From NCBI GenBank assembly GCA_040143965.1, contig JASJQH010000222.1, positions 1 through 20,689 on the forward strand: a stretch of DNA of 20,689 nt. Reading direction: 5' to 3'. Every line of letters begins with the position of its first letter. The stretch's first letter is position 1. The position numbers and the translations under genes are program-made. The notes under the pieces are model-generated. The model was not told the DNA's origin and searched no databases. It worked only from the letters and a program-made list of their open reading frames with translations. Source of the stretch: Basidiobolus ranarum. Lineage: Eukaryota > Basidiobolomycota > Basidiobolomycetes > Basidiobolales. Shown here in pieces: positions 8,608 through 18,100 of the stretch.

Positions 8608-10662
8608 ATGAAGTGGTTGTGCTATATCGCTCTTATCGCAGTCCCCTTGGTTAGCGCGGCGCGCAATTTTACTCCTCAGGATCTAGTAACTTTAGACCGA
8701 CCAGGAAATGCTGTACCTTCTCCCGATGGTAAATGGGCCGTGTTCAGTAGCTCAAACTACACCATTGCTACCAACTCTAACACAAGAAACCTTTGGCTTT
8801 TGAATATTGCTAATGGTAACGTAAATCCTTTAACTGCACCTGGTAAGACCGGTGATAGTGAGCCACTTTGGTTGGATTCAGCTACAGTAGGATTTGTCTC
8901 ATCCCGTACGGCTACTTCCCAACTCTGGTCTATTGATGTTACTAAGGCCAATGCTCAACCAGTCCAAGTGACCAATTTCACGGTTGATATTGGTAATGTC
9001 AAGTATAATTCACATGCGAATTTGTTTGTATTCTCCACCGGTGTATATGCAGATGGAAGTATTGAAAAAGCAGTACAAATAGATAAACTTAACGCACAAA
9101 GAACCGATACCGGCTTAGTATACGATAAACTTTTCGTCAGACATTGGGACCACTTCGTGACTGAGAAGAAGCAAAACATCTTCACAGTTAAACTCAACAA
9201 GAAAAATGGAAACTATGGAGTAGTTGGTAATCCTGTGAATGTTATGGCTAAAGCAGGATTAGAATCCCCTGTTGCTCCCTTTGGAGATGCTGGTGACTAT
9301 GATATTTCACCAGATGGTAAAGAAATAGCCTTTATCGCTAAAAGACCTGGAAGAGATCAAGCTTGGGAGACCGATATTAACGTATATGTGGTTCCATCGA
9401 ATGGTCGCAAATCTCCCAAATCACTGACTGACAAAAATTTGGGACAAACCGCATCACCGGCATACTCACCAGACGGTAAAACTTTAGCATGGTTACAAAT
9501 GGAGCGTCGTGGATTCGAAGCGGATCGCAAGCATATAATCTTACATGATCGTACCAAACAGAGATCCAGTTACTTCAACAAGAACTGGGATCGTAGTCCC
9601 AATAGTGTTGGATGGTCTTCTGACTCTAAGTCACTCTATCTCCCAACTCAAGAGCATGGACGAGTAAAATTATTTACCGCCAGCATTCGTGATGGCAAAG
9701 TTAAGGCTATCACTCAAAAGGGAAATACCGTATCTGTGTCCGTTCTCAACAAAGATACTCTATTTTTGACTCAAAATGCTATGCATCATCCTAATGAGTA
9801 CTACACCATCAAAACTAATGGAAAGGATCTTAAACAAGTATCACGCCTCCACGCTGCCAAGACTAAAGATCTTTACTTACCAGAGGCAGAAGAGTTCTGG
9901 TTTACTGGCGCCAAGGGGGACAAGGTTCATGGTTGGATCCTTAAACCATACAACTTTGACCCCAAGAAAAAGTATCCAGTAGCCTTCCTTGTCCATGGTG
10001 GTCCTCAAAGTGCTTGGACAGATTCCTGGAGCAACCGCTGGAATCCCGAGATCTATGCCTCAGCAGGAAATGTGATGATTGCTATTAATCCACGTGGTTC
10101 CACTGGCTACGGCCAAAAGTTCACCGATGAAATTTCTCGTAACTGGGGTGGTCTTCCATTCAAAGATCTTATGAAAGGTCTTGATTATGTCTTGGATAAG
10201 TACAAGTTCCCTGATGAGTACCGAGTTTGCGCTCTAGGTGCTAGTTATGGTGGCTATATGATGAATTGGTTCAATGGTCACACAGATCGCTTCAAGTGCT
10301 TAATCAATCACGATGGAATGTTCTCCAGCGTGAGTACATTCTACTCTACTGAAGAGCTCTGGTTCCCCGAGTGGGAGTTCGGTGGTAAGCCCTGGGAGCC
10401 CAAGGCTAAGAAGATCTACGAGAAATGGTCCCCCTCCAACTATGTTCAAAATTGGAAAACTCCTACATTGGTCATTCATGGTGGTAAGGACTATCGCTTG
10501 GTAGATGGCGAAGGTTTCGCTACATTTACTGCTTTGCAACGTCAAAATATTCCATCTCGTCTTGTTTATTTCCCAGATGAAAATCATTGGGTATTGAAGC
10601 AAGCAAATTCTCTTCGCTGGCATTCAGAGGTACTAGGTTGGCTCAAGAAGTGGACCCAGTAA
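8608..10662 (+). CDS. Secreted S9 prolyl-oligopeptidase family peptidase, DPP V-like
   Basis: This 684-aa single-exon gene encodes a serine exopeptidase expected to release dipeptides from peptide N-termini outside the cell. A signal peptide is clear (MKWLCYIALIAVPLVSA, cleavage near residue 17/18). Residues about 20-420 form the beta-propeller, with recurring SPDGK blades (PSPDGKWAVF, DISPDGKEIAF, YSPDGKTLAWL). The alpha/beta-hydrolase domain follows from about 440, with FLVHGGPQ (oxyanion region), NPRGSTGYG, the nucleophile elbow GASYGGY (Ser546), HGGKDYRL (Asp628) and DENHWV (His660); the catalytic triad is complete. Length and order match secreted fungal DPP V (MEROPS S9C-like). A TATA box lies 48 nt upstream and AATAAA 62 nt downstream. 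Dipeptide specificity is inferred from the family. Confidence 0.95.
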   Translation: MKWLCYIALIAVPLVSAARNFTPQDLVTLDRPGNAVPSPDGKWAVFSSSNYTIATNSNTRNLWLLNIANGNVNPLTAPGKTGDSEPLWLDSATVGFVSSRTATSQLWSIDVTKANAQPVQVTNFTVDIGNVKYNSHANLFVFSTGVYADGSIEKAVQIDKLNAQRTDTGLVYDKLFVRHWDHFVTEKKQNIFTVKLNKKNGNYGVVGNPVNVMAKAGLESPVAPFGDAGDYDISPDGKEIAFIAKRPGRDQAWETDINVYVVPSNGRKSPKSLTDKNLGQTASPAYSPDGKTLAWLQMERRGFEADRKHIILHDRTKQRSSYFNKNWDRSPNSVGWSSDSKSLYLPTQEHGRVKLFTASIRDGKVKAITQKGNTVSVSVLNKDTLFLTQNAMHHPNEYYTIKTNGKDLKQVSRLHAAKTKDLYLPEAEEFWFTGAKGDKVHGWILKPYNFDPKKKYPVAFLVHGGPQSAWTDSWSNRWNPEIYASAGNVMIAINPRGSTGYGQKFTDEISRNWGGLPFKDLMKGLDYVLDKYKFPDEYRVCALGASYGGYMMNWFNGHTDRFKCLINHDGMFSSVSTFYSTEELWFPEWEFGGKPWEPKAKKIYEKWSPSNYVQNWKTPTLVIHGGKDYRLVDGEGFATFTALQRQNIPSRLVYFPDENHWVLKQANSLRWHSEVLGWLKKWTQ

Positions 10663-10723
10663 CTCTCCTTTCATTAATTCATTTGAGTAGTCAGTTAGGC
10701 TCAATAATTATTATTTGCTAATT

Positions 10724-10729
10724 AATAAA
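10724..10729 (+). terminator. Poly(A) signal candidate of the peptidase gene
   Basis: AATAAA lies 62 nt after the stop codon at 10660-10662. Confidence 0.5.
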
Positions 10730-10937
10730 TCCTCTCTACTTTCATTATGCATCTCTGGATATTCTTTGTACTACATGGGTGTAGGAGTCAACAAGTCAAT
10801 TTATTGGTTAGTTTGGTGGCAAGTATTTAGGATAGTCAATGGAAATGTGTGAGTTGTATTTTGTTGAAGTGAAGGGAAGTATCTATCCTTGTAAAGGAAA
10901 TGAGGAAAAATAACAACGGTGCTATATAGCCCAAGAA

Positions 10938-11285
10938 TGTTGAAATTAGCTTTGCCTAAACACCTATATAGTCATATATAGCTTAGTACTTAGTTATCTT
11001 ATAATTCACTAAGATGTTATCCATTATTCTCATAAGGAATTTACTTAGAATATTGACACCAACTTAGAAGTTCTCAGATATATAGATTTTTCAAACTTGT
11101 TCTAGAAGCCCCAAACTTTGCACACATGCTCCTGGGACCTTCCTTAACACATTCTACATGTTAGTTTGCTTACATCTTGACAAAACTATAAATGTCAACT
11201 TTCCACTCAATAAATCAATAAGTGAAAACCACCAATTCCTCTAATTCTCCAAACCACTTCCAACAGGCTCCCAAATACTTTAACA
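10938..11285. mobile_element. LTR-like repeat, probable solo LTR (copy 1)
   Basis: The stretch begins TGTTGAAATTAG and ends ACTTTAACA, with the TG...CA ends typical of copia-type LTRs; the neighbouring second copy ends with the exact inverse TTCAACA. Its 5' boundary is sharp: the copy at 20580 starts at the same base with unrelated flanks. Inside are a CTATATA-gtca-TATATAG hairpin (10964-10981) and a TATAAAT (11187-11193) that could be its promoter. It carries no coding part. No matching 5-bp target duplication flanks it, so the LTR reading is inferred. Confidence 0.5.
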
Positions 11286-11547
11286 AGTATTTAGTTATTC
11301 TATTTTGAACTAAGATATCACAAACTATTCTCAAGAGGAATATAGATTTTTTCAAACTTGTGCTAGAAGCCCCTAACCTTGCACATATGTTCCTGGGACC
11401 TTCCTTAACACATTCTACACGTTAGTTTGTCTACATCTTGACAAAGCTATAAATGTCAACTTTCTACTCAATTAATCAATAAATGAAAACCATCAATTTC
11501 TCTAACTCTCCAAACCACTTCAAACAGGCTCCCAAAATACTTCAACA
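11286..11547. mobile_element. LTR-like repeat, shorter diverged tandem copy (copy 2)
   Basis: This follows copy 1 directly and repeats most of it in the same order, ending TTCAACA at 11541-11547. By eye it is clearly more diverged from copy 1 than the window-edge copy is, so it looks like an older relic or a tandem amplification. It is shorter than copy 1 and non-coding. Confidence 0.55.
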
Positions 11548-11702
11548 TATATAGCATACTTACATAAGCCAATTAAATTTTTCTTTTCACAAGGCACCAA
11601 CAACATGATATATGGGCAGAAAGTTGAGAGTACTAGAGGTGCAATAATAAACAGAGAGAATATATTAGCATTTCCTTTATTTACTATTGAGCTTGTCAAG
11701 AG

Positions 11703-11756
11703 ATAGGAATAAGTGGTTTCAATTTTGAGACAGGAATAGGTAGTTACAATTTTGAA
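11703..11756 (+). repeat. Imperfect 27-bp direct repeat
   Basis: Two adjacent copies share AGGAATA and CAATTTTGA around TAGT/AAGTGG-like middles. This is minor AT-rich sequence with no assigned role. Confidence 0.5.
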
Positions 11757-13253
11757 ATATGACTTATTCTTGCTATTGAGTTAGTTAAACTTAAGGTTAA
11801 TAACCAGCACACGGTCCATAAATTTCTTGAATCAAATAAGAATGGGATTCGACTTTACCTTGGTACATATTTTGGAATCAAGATTAAACCGGAACTCAGG
11901 TTGTTAACCTCAGAATAGCTGAACTCATGACTCCCTATAACGGTGACACCAAAGAAAAAAGCAGAACTTATTATATCATGCTCCAAGTTTTAATTAAATC
12001 CATTATGCTTTGTGCCGCCAAAGTCTCCACTCTTTTGCTGTACAACTACCTTCTACCAAAAGCATAGAGGATCTTCTTGTTGCTATCCGCTCGCTTCTTT
12101 GTTTAGCCAGAAATGTTGGCTATTCTAAGTGGATTGGCGGTTCTAAGCAATCCCGAACAAACCTGCTTTCCTCTTTCAATGAGTTCTCTGGTGGTTGGTA
12201 TGTTGTTCAATGCAAATTAGGTGTATACATTTGGGAACTCAAGGTCACGCGGAAGTGGACAGAGTAAGCCAATGGCCGATGATACTGGCGAACGTTTGTT
12301 TTGTGTCGATCAAGAGAGATAACTACGAGCCGAATGAGGCAGAAGTAAATAAAAACCAAATGTCTTCAATGACGAAGCAGCTGCTGTAGAAACTACACAC
12401 TAATAACTAATCTCTACCCTTGTAGGTAGATGAGATTACTCAGAATTAGTCTGAAGCAACCTAGTACAAGCTTAATGATTTTGAGATCTCGTGACGAACC
12501 AAGCACTTACCCTACCTCCTTATGGCTATATGACCTATACTCTACTGTACGCTGCTTATATCCTGCCTGCTTGTATCCTACCTGTACGCTGCTTATACGC
12601 TGTTCAAATAGTCGATCCCAAAACAGGCTATTTGTTTTAATGGAGTGATTCATCGTTGTATCTCGATATCCAGAGACACAGTCTAGACCATTACTTGCCA
12701 TATCTGGTTATCGCACAGTACTCAGTGCCATTTACAGGCCAATCTCCAGTACTCATTCAATCCGAGTTCAGCGTGTCATTTTGACGTAGAAGCTTAATAA
12801 TCAATCGAGATTAAGTATGTTACATTCTTGACTCACTTGCTTCGAGCCAACCACTGCATGAATGTAGGATCGAGCTTAAGCCAGATGCTTTGAAATAGCA
12901 TTAGCCAATGAACTCGAGAGTGCCATATGGTAAGTTATGCGAGGTGGTAGATATGCATTGCGCGTACCATCGAACAGGAAAATCCTGAATTTGAAGAACT
13001 TTCTACTGCTTATAGAAACTGGTGAATATTGTCTCAGTTGCAGATCCAATTGTGTTGACTAGCAAAGCTTATCGTAATAACAATAACTCCTTCTTTGTTC
13101 TCTGAGTTAGAGCTGGAGATGTTTCACACTTGAGTGGCAGAATGAACCAATACAATCAGTCTAATTAGTCTGTCTCCATACGACCAAAAGGAAATGAATT
13201 GATGTCGTCTTTGTTGTTGTATAGCTGTTGTAGCCAGATAACCTCCAATTATA

Positions 13254-13327
13254 CAGGTGCAAATCGACCCACAAACTTACCCTGGTAAATTAACTGCTTC
13301 TAAATTAGGGAATCTGATTTGCACCTG
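13254..13327. repeat. 12-bp inverted repeat, 50-nt spacer
   Basis: CAGGTGCAAATC at 13254-13265 and its reverse complement GATTTGCACCTG at 13316-13327 could form a stem or mark the ends of a very small insert. No flanking duplication was seen. Confidence 0.55.
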
Positions 13328-13471
13328 GCTTAGGATTGGGGTGGGGTTACTACTACTCGTGGCATTGACAATATCACTACTGATTCCATTCTTCCCCTGA
13401 ATCGAGGGCAATCGAAAGCAATCTGTAAATCGTGGCAAGAATCAAGTTGAAAATATCCGAGGTTAAGCTTA

Positions 13472-13486
13472 AGGGTTAGGGTTAGG
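13472..13486 (+). repeat. Interstitial telomere-like repeat (TTAGGG)
   Basis: AGGGTTAGGGTTAGG is about 2.5 telomere-type units, next to a TTAAGCTTAA palindrome (13463-13472). It is too short to be a telomere. Confidence 0.6.
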
Positions 13487-14173
13487 CAAAGGCCCACATG
13501 TGCATACTTCAATGTCGCCAACTACTGATGTAATTGAAGGTAAGGATGTTGATCCTCCTGTAGTATGTAGTTCTTCGACGTGCTGTTGGATGAGTGTGGA
13601 TTACTCAGCTAAGATAGTCTATTATATTATATATGATGCTTCCTTCACTACACCAAATAGCTGCAAATTTCAATATAAATACGTATATATTTAGAAAAGA
13701 ACTCGATTATATTGCTTTTCGCGTCTAATTCTCTATTTTATTTATCGAACACTGCATAAACCACGATGAACAAATCACCTAAACTTGGAAGGTGAAACCA
13801 TCAGCTGACCCACTATTACTGAGCTATCTATTAAACTCAATTGGTAGTTATTGGCAACACAATGGGCGCATCAATGACTGATACAAATATCTGATTATTG
13901 ATGGTAATTGGGAATTAATGATCAGAAAGGAGGGTTTATACGGTATTTTATGAGTGGTTTTTGACAACCTAACACTAACACCAACTCCAGCCTGAATTAC
14001 ATCCGTCTCGCCTCAATTTATACAGTCTCTCCACACAACTTGGTTCAAATCATACAGGTGGCACATAGGAATTGAGCAGAGCATTAGTTTGTATTTGTTC
14101 AATTCTCTTTTGTACTCGTCCTTGTTCGATTCCCTTTTGTACTAAATTGATTGTATTTCATATCTTGGCATGT

Positions 14174-14239
14174 ATTCTCTACCCAACTACTCTATTCTCT
14201 ACCCAACTACTCTATTCTCTACCCAACTACTCTATTCTC
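14174..14239 (+). repeat. 20-bp tandem repeat, three copies plus a partial
   Basis: The unit ATTCTCTACCCAACTACTCT is repeated exactly at 14174, 14194 and 14214, followed by a partial ATTCTC. Perfect identity between the units suggests recent slippage. Confidence 0.9.
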
Positions 14240-14732
14240 ATTCATCTTCGCTGACGTATCTCAAATAACTGACAAAACTATTGTTCGCATATATATTAGA
14301 TATATACATGCGTCAACTAGTTTGATTCTCGTTTATGTCCTGGTTGAGCTTAACTTAGTATCAACGGAAATATGTAACTGATCCACTACTGGTAACTGAT
14401 CCTCTGCCGGTATCAACGGAATTGTATGTAGCTACCGGTATTTTACCGAGGAACATTACCGCTTCACCCGATTGTTGCAGCATTGATTGGCGCTAAGGTA
14501 GTGGCTCAAAGTGTAAGGTTATGGTGGATGACTTAGGGCTAGGATGACTTGGAATTCGAGGTTTCAAATGATATTTAGGTCAGAATATTGGTTAGCATGA
14601 TGCAGTTGAGATAATTGGCTGACAACTTTTTATTGATGAGTGGTTCATTCTCTCGTTCCCCAACAAAATCCAACAAAATCTGTGGACCGTCAAATATATC
14701 GGGTGACTATTTGTGGAGGTCAGCGATTTATG

Positions 14733-14740
14733 TATAAAAA
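14733..14740 (+). promoter_or_regulatory. TATA box candidate of the CSL gene
   Basis: TATAAAAA (then GG) lies about 356 nt before the ATG. Everything between it and the start codon lacks any ATG and turns pyrimidine-rich, as expected for a long 5' leader. A CTGAT...TTTTCAG at about 14851-14861 could be the 3' end of a leader intron. Confidence 0.4.
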
Positions 14741-15088
14741 GGTACAAAACCTCGCCCCTTATTTTATTTTGTTAATATTCAACTCGATACGAGTTACCTT
14801 TGTCCTTATTTTCAATCTGCGTACTCTGATTGAATTGACGTCTCCACTACTGATTTTCAGTTTTGCTTCCTTTTTCTCGTTGAAGTACTTCCCCTATTTT
14901 CTTTGGTGAATACTTCTCGGTTGTATACTTGTATCTTTTACCTGTTCATAAAAAGGAAACCCCATTTTCTTCTCAGTTTTGTTTCGTCTCGTTTTTCCTT
15001 CGTCTAAATTTTATTAGCTGCCTCCATTCGTTCGCGAGAAAACCATATTTCGTTCATTCGCTTCTCTCACTATCTTTGATTCCTGGTA

Positions 15089-18000
15089 ATGGGCTATTCA
15101 TCATACCCTTCTCATCCTTATTTTTACTCAACTCCTGAAAATCAAGCGAACATGAGAAAGCGCAGTTTTGACATGAGCTCTCCTATATCCTCCATTCCTG
15201 TATATCAACGTCATAATTCACACAACGGCCATATAATGTCACATGAATCCAACTGGGACTCGGGAATCAATGGTGATGATATGGCCTATTCCGAACCTGC
15301 GACCCCCGGCCTCCTAAACGCAGAGGGACATTGGACGTTTGGCTCAGACGGCCCATCATCTCTCCAAGAAATGAAGCTAGAGAACTTTGATCCATCGTTA
15401 GATATGTCCTCATTAGTATCTAACACTCTACCGAAACAAGAGAGTTTTGGTTTATTATTTCCTTTCGATGATTTTGAGTGTAGAAATGGCTCTTTAGATT
15501 CTTCATCCAATTCCCACCAACAAAACCATACCTTGGAACGTACACACTCTTCGACCTCTTTGAATAGCTACTCTCAATCCTTCCCATCTATTCATGAATC
15601 TTCAATGCCAGTTCACGAGAGTATGATGCCAAACTCAATGGAGGAGCCACCATATTATCAACGGCAGTTGAAGAACATGCAATTCAATCGCTTAAGGATG
15701 GTGTCTGAGAATCATTCAGAGTTTGGTAGTTCTCTCACAAGTCCAGTGGATTCTGGTTTTTGCACACCCATTGATAGCTACACTTCCAGTCCCATTTTAC
15801 CTCACTCAAATGCAAGCACTAGAAGTTACTTCGCTTCAGAGTTCCTTGATCATCATAGACGTCCAAGCATCACAACTGGCCTTCAGTCCCTCCATATGGC
15901 CGATGAACTTTCCCTTGATCCCACGCTCTCTATGACTCAGGCTTCATCATCTTTGTCAACTTCACATTCTGTTGGCCATTTTCTGGACTCTAATCATGAT
16001 CTAACTGGAACGTTAATGCATTCACCAGATACTTTGGACTACGGCCACTTCTATAATGATCATCATTCGGCATTCTCAACAAATCCAAGTCACGATGATA
16101 TAATGAATGGTACTCATACAAGCTATCATGGATTTCATGATGGCGCTCCTCCAACTTTATCACCACCATCTTCCCCCAACTCAGAAAATGGTAATACACC
16201 TGTCTCCCCCGCTGATGGCATAAACTATCCTTTGGATGGGAAGCTTGAGTTGAGTAATAACTCGACTTTGAAGCCTCTCGTTCATAGTTATGTATCCTCC
16301 CCAAATTCACTCTTGAATGGTGAGAAAACTGTCGTTATACTGACATCCAAAGTGGCGCAGAAATCATATGGAACAGAAAAACGGTTCTTATGCCCCCCTC
16401 CTACCGTTCTGCTCTTGGGACAAAATTGGCGCATGAATGCACTCCACAAGAGTGGATCACCTGCCGATAACTCTGCATTGGTAAGCCCAAAGCTAACCAT
16501 TACTATACCAGGTGAGTCTGGTCAGCAACAAGGAGTACTCGAATGGTCAGGACCATCTAGTCCTTCAGTTGATTCATCCATGATGGACTCCAGCTCTGTT
16601 GGAAGGTGCGTTGCTAAGCATTTATTTATCAATGATGCTGATGAAAAACGTAAGCGTGTCGAGGTTCTAGTAAACGTTCAATCCTCTTCTGGTCACCCTA
16701 TGGGTACTTTTGTCTCCAAACCCATTAAGGTCATCTCAAAGCCATCAAAAAAGCGTCAAAGCGTCAAAAATATGGAACTATGCATTCACCATGGCACCAC
16801 CATTTCCCTCTTCAATCGCATTCGTTCTCAAACAGTCTCTACAAAATACCTTGGTGTTTCCACTCCATCATCATCCACTACTGCCTTTGGAAATTCCAGA
16901 TGGCCCTCCAATATGAACAATATTGGTTCATCCAGCGACTCTGCATGCTTTGTTGCCCGTACTGGTCGTTGGGACCCATTTGTTATTTGGCTAGTTGATT
17001 TGAATAGAAGAAACTCTTCTCCCTCTGAACACAACGTTACCACTCCTCCTCCCGGTTTCCCTGCTCCCCCTACTATCGCTGTTCATCCCCAAGAGTACTC
17101 AATGTCTTTCTCTCCAGGATCTGACCCTAGAGCTGGTTCTGATGGTAAAACTCCTATCCCTATTCATTACAATCAACCAGTTGTTCTCCAATGTCTTTCG
17201 ACTGGTTTGATTAGCCCAGTCATGATTATCCGCAAGGTTGACAAAGGTAGCATGGTTGTTGGCAATGGAACCGGAACAGGCCGCGAAGAAATGTTAGGTG
17301 ACCCAGTTTCACAATTGCACAAGGTTGCCTTCCAAATTGTTGAAGATGCTGCTGAGGAAGAAAACCCATTCCCAGTTCGTTCTTCGGCTGGATCTTACCT
17401 CGTCTGCCTTGGAGATGTAGTCGGAGTTCAACGCTCTAATGAGGGTCGGAAATTCGACGTGCCCTCTGGTCAAAAACCACAATCTCGCTCCGAATCTCTA
17501 CCCAATATCTTGGAAAATAATGAAGGATGGCAGAATGCACCATTTGAGAATTCTTCCAATGGAGTTGAAGGAGAAAATAGCTCGCGCAAAAGACGTGCAT
17601 TAAGCATTACTGGCAATGCACCCCTCGTCAAGGCAGCTAAAGGTGGTAGAAGAAATTCAATAAGAGATGACTTGTTTTCTACTGGTGATGGTGGATCTCC
17701 CAACATCTGGTCCGAAGATGTTTCAGACACGGCAGTCTGGACTATTGTAGGTACTGACTGTGTTCAGTACTCCTTCTACACACCCAACTCGAATACACTT
17801 GGCAATGAATCGGTCGTGAATCCCATCACCCCAATCCCTTTCATCACACATATTGTCCCTTCAGCTCAAAATGGTGCGCCTAGCGTTCTTACCATTTATG
17901 GAGAAAACCTTACTCCTGACCTCTCAGTTTGGTTTGGTGAAATTCAAAGTAAAATCACCGAATTCAAGAACCGTGAAAGTGCCATTTGTACTCTGCCCGT

Positions 18001-18100
18001 TGCAGGACAAAATGGAGTTACGGAAGGTACCTCATTACCGATTTTGCTGGTCAGAAGCGATGGAGTAGTGTACAAGACGGGGAAATTTTACACCGTTTAA
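15089..18100 (+). CDS. CSL family transcription factor (CBF1/RBP-J/Su(H)/LAG-1 type)
   Basis: This 1003-aa nuclear DNA-binding protein is encoded by one exon. Residues 1 to about 410 are a Ser/His/Asn-rich, probably disordered tail. The Rel-like LAG1 DNA-binding domain starts near 411 with AQKSYGTEKRFLCPPPTVLLLG, the CSL signature, and runs to the VSKPIKVISKPSKKRQS strand. The beta-trefoil domain begins near 562 with ISLFNRIRSQTVSTKYL and includes RWDPFVIWLVD and QPVVLQCLSTGLISPVMIIRK (about 696). A Lys/Arg-rich insert (SSRKRRALS) lies near 830. The TIG/IPT fold ends the protein (about 911-1003: PFITHIVP, LTIYGENL, SVWFGE). Fungi lack Notch, so it acts Notch-independently; the fission yeast relatives Cbf11 and Cbf12 regulate adhesion, lipid genes and the cell cycle. 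The long N-terminus favours the Cbf12-like (F2) group, which is inference. The start follows an in-frame stop four codons upstream. Confidence 0.95.
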   Translation: MGYSSYPSHPYFYSTPENQANMRKRSFDMSSPISSIPVYQRHNSHNGHIMSHESNWDSGINGDDMAYSEPATPGLLNAEGHWTFGSDGPSSLQEMKLENFDPSLDMSSLVSNTLPKQESFGLLFPFDDFECRNGSLDSSSNSHQQNHTLERTHSSTSLNSYSQSFPSIHESSMPVHESMMPNSMEEPPYYQRQLKNMQFNRLRMVSENHSEFGSSLTSPVDSGFCTPIDSYTSSPILPHSNASTRSYFASEFLDHHRRPSITTGLQSLHMADELSLDPTLSMTQASSSLSTSHSVGHFLDSNHDLTGTLMHSPDTLDYGHFYNDHHSAFSTNPSHDDIMNGTHTSYHGFHDGAPPTLSPPSSPNSENGNTPVSPADGINYPLDGKLELSNNSTLKPLVHSYVSSPNSLLNGEKTVVILTSKVAQKSYGTEKRFLCPPPTVLLLGQNWRMNALHKSGSPADNSALVSPKLTITIPGESGQQQGVLEWSGPSSPSVDSSMMDSSSVGRCVAKHLFINDADEKRKRVEVLVNVQSSSGHPMGTFVSKPIKVISKPSKKRQSVKNMELCIHHGTTISLFNRIRSQTVSTKYLGVSTPSSSTTAFGNSRWPSNMNNIGSSSDSACFVARTGRWDPFVIWLVDLNRRNSSPSEHNVTTPPPGFPAPPTIAVHPQEYSMSFSPGSDPRAGSDGKTPIPIHYNQPVVLQCLSTGLISPVMIIRKVDKGSMVVGNGTGTGREEMLGDPVSQLHKVAFQIVEDAAEEENPFPVRSSAGSYLVCLGDVVGVQRSNEGRKFDVPSGQKPQSRSESLPNILENNEGWQNAPFENSSNGVEGENSSRKRRALSITGNAPLVKAAKGGRRNSIRDDLFSTGDGGSPNIWSEDVSDTAVWTIVGTDCVQYSFYTPNSNTLGNESVVNPITPIPFITHIVPSAQNGAPSVLTIYGENLTPDLSVWFGEIQSKITEFKNRESAICTLPVAGQNGVTEGTSLPILLVRSDGVVYKTGKFYTV

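Larger units (their letters stand above)
10663..15088. other. 4.4-kb repeat-bearing intergenic region
   Basis: This gap lies between the peptidase 3' end and the CSL start. It holds a peptidase poly(A) signal, LTR-like repeats (10938-11547), a 27-bp imperfect direct repeat (11703-11756), an unexplained open frame near 12010-12267, a TTAGGG-like run (13472-13486), a 12-bp inverted repeat (13254-13327), a 20-bp tandem repeat (14174-14239), and the promoter and leader of the CSL gene (from about 14733). I recognise no protein or structural RNA gene in it. Confidence 0.6.

Noticed and set aside
12430-12701. Overlapping open frames on both strands with short repeated words (TGTACGCTGCTTATA twice)
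   Set aside because: The frames follow from the local repeat, not from protein sequence; no motif is recognised and the codon content changes along the frame.
14060-14240. Possible second LTR-like stretch with TTGTACT repeats and the 20-bp tandem array
   Set aside because: No matched TG...CA ends, no paired copy in the window and no target duplication; called only as a tandem repeat.
14929-15138. Upstream open frame overlapping the CSL start
   Set aside because: It begins at TTG, not ATG; the leader contains no ATG at all.
3-18100. A functional gene cluster linking chitin synthase, WC-2, AOX, peptidase and CSL
   Set aside because: The genes differ in orientation, spacing and role, and there is no shared regulatory motif or pathway that I can see.
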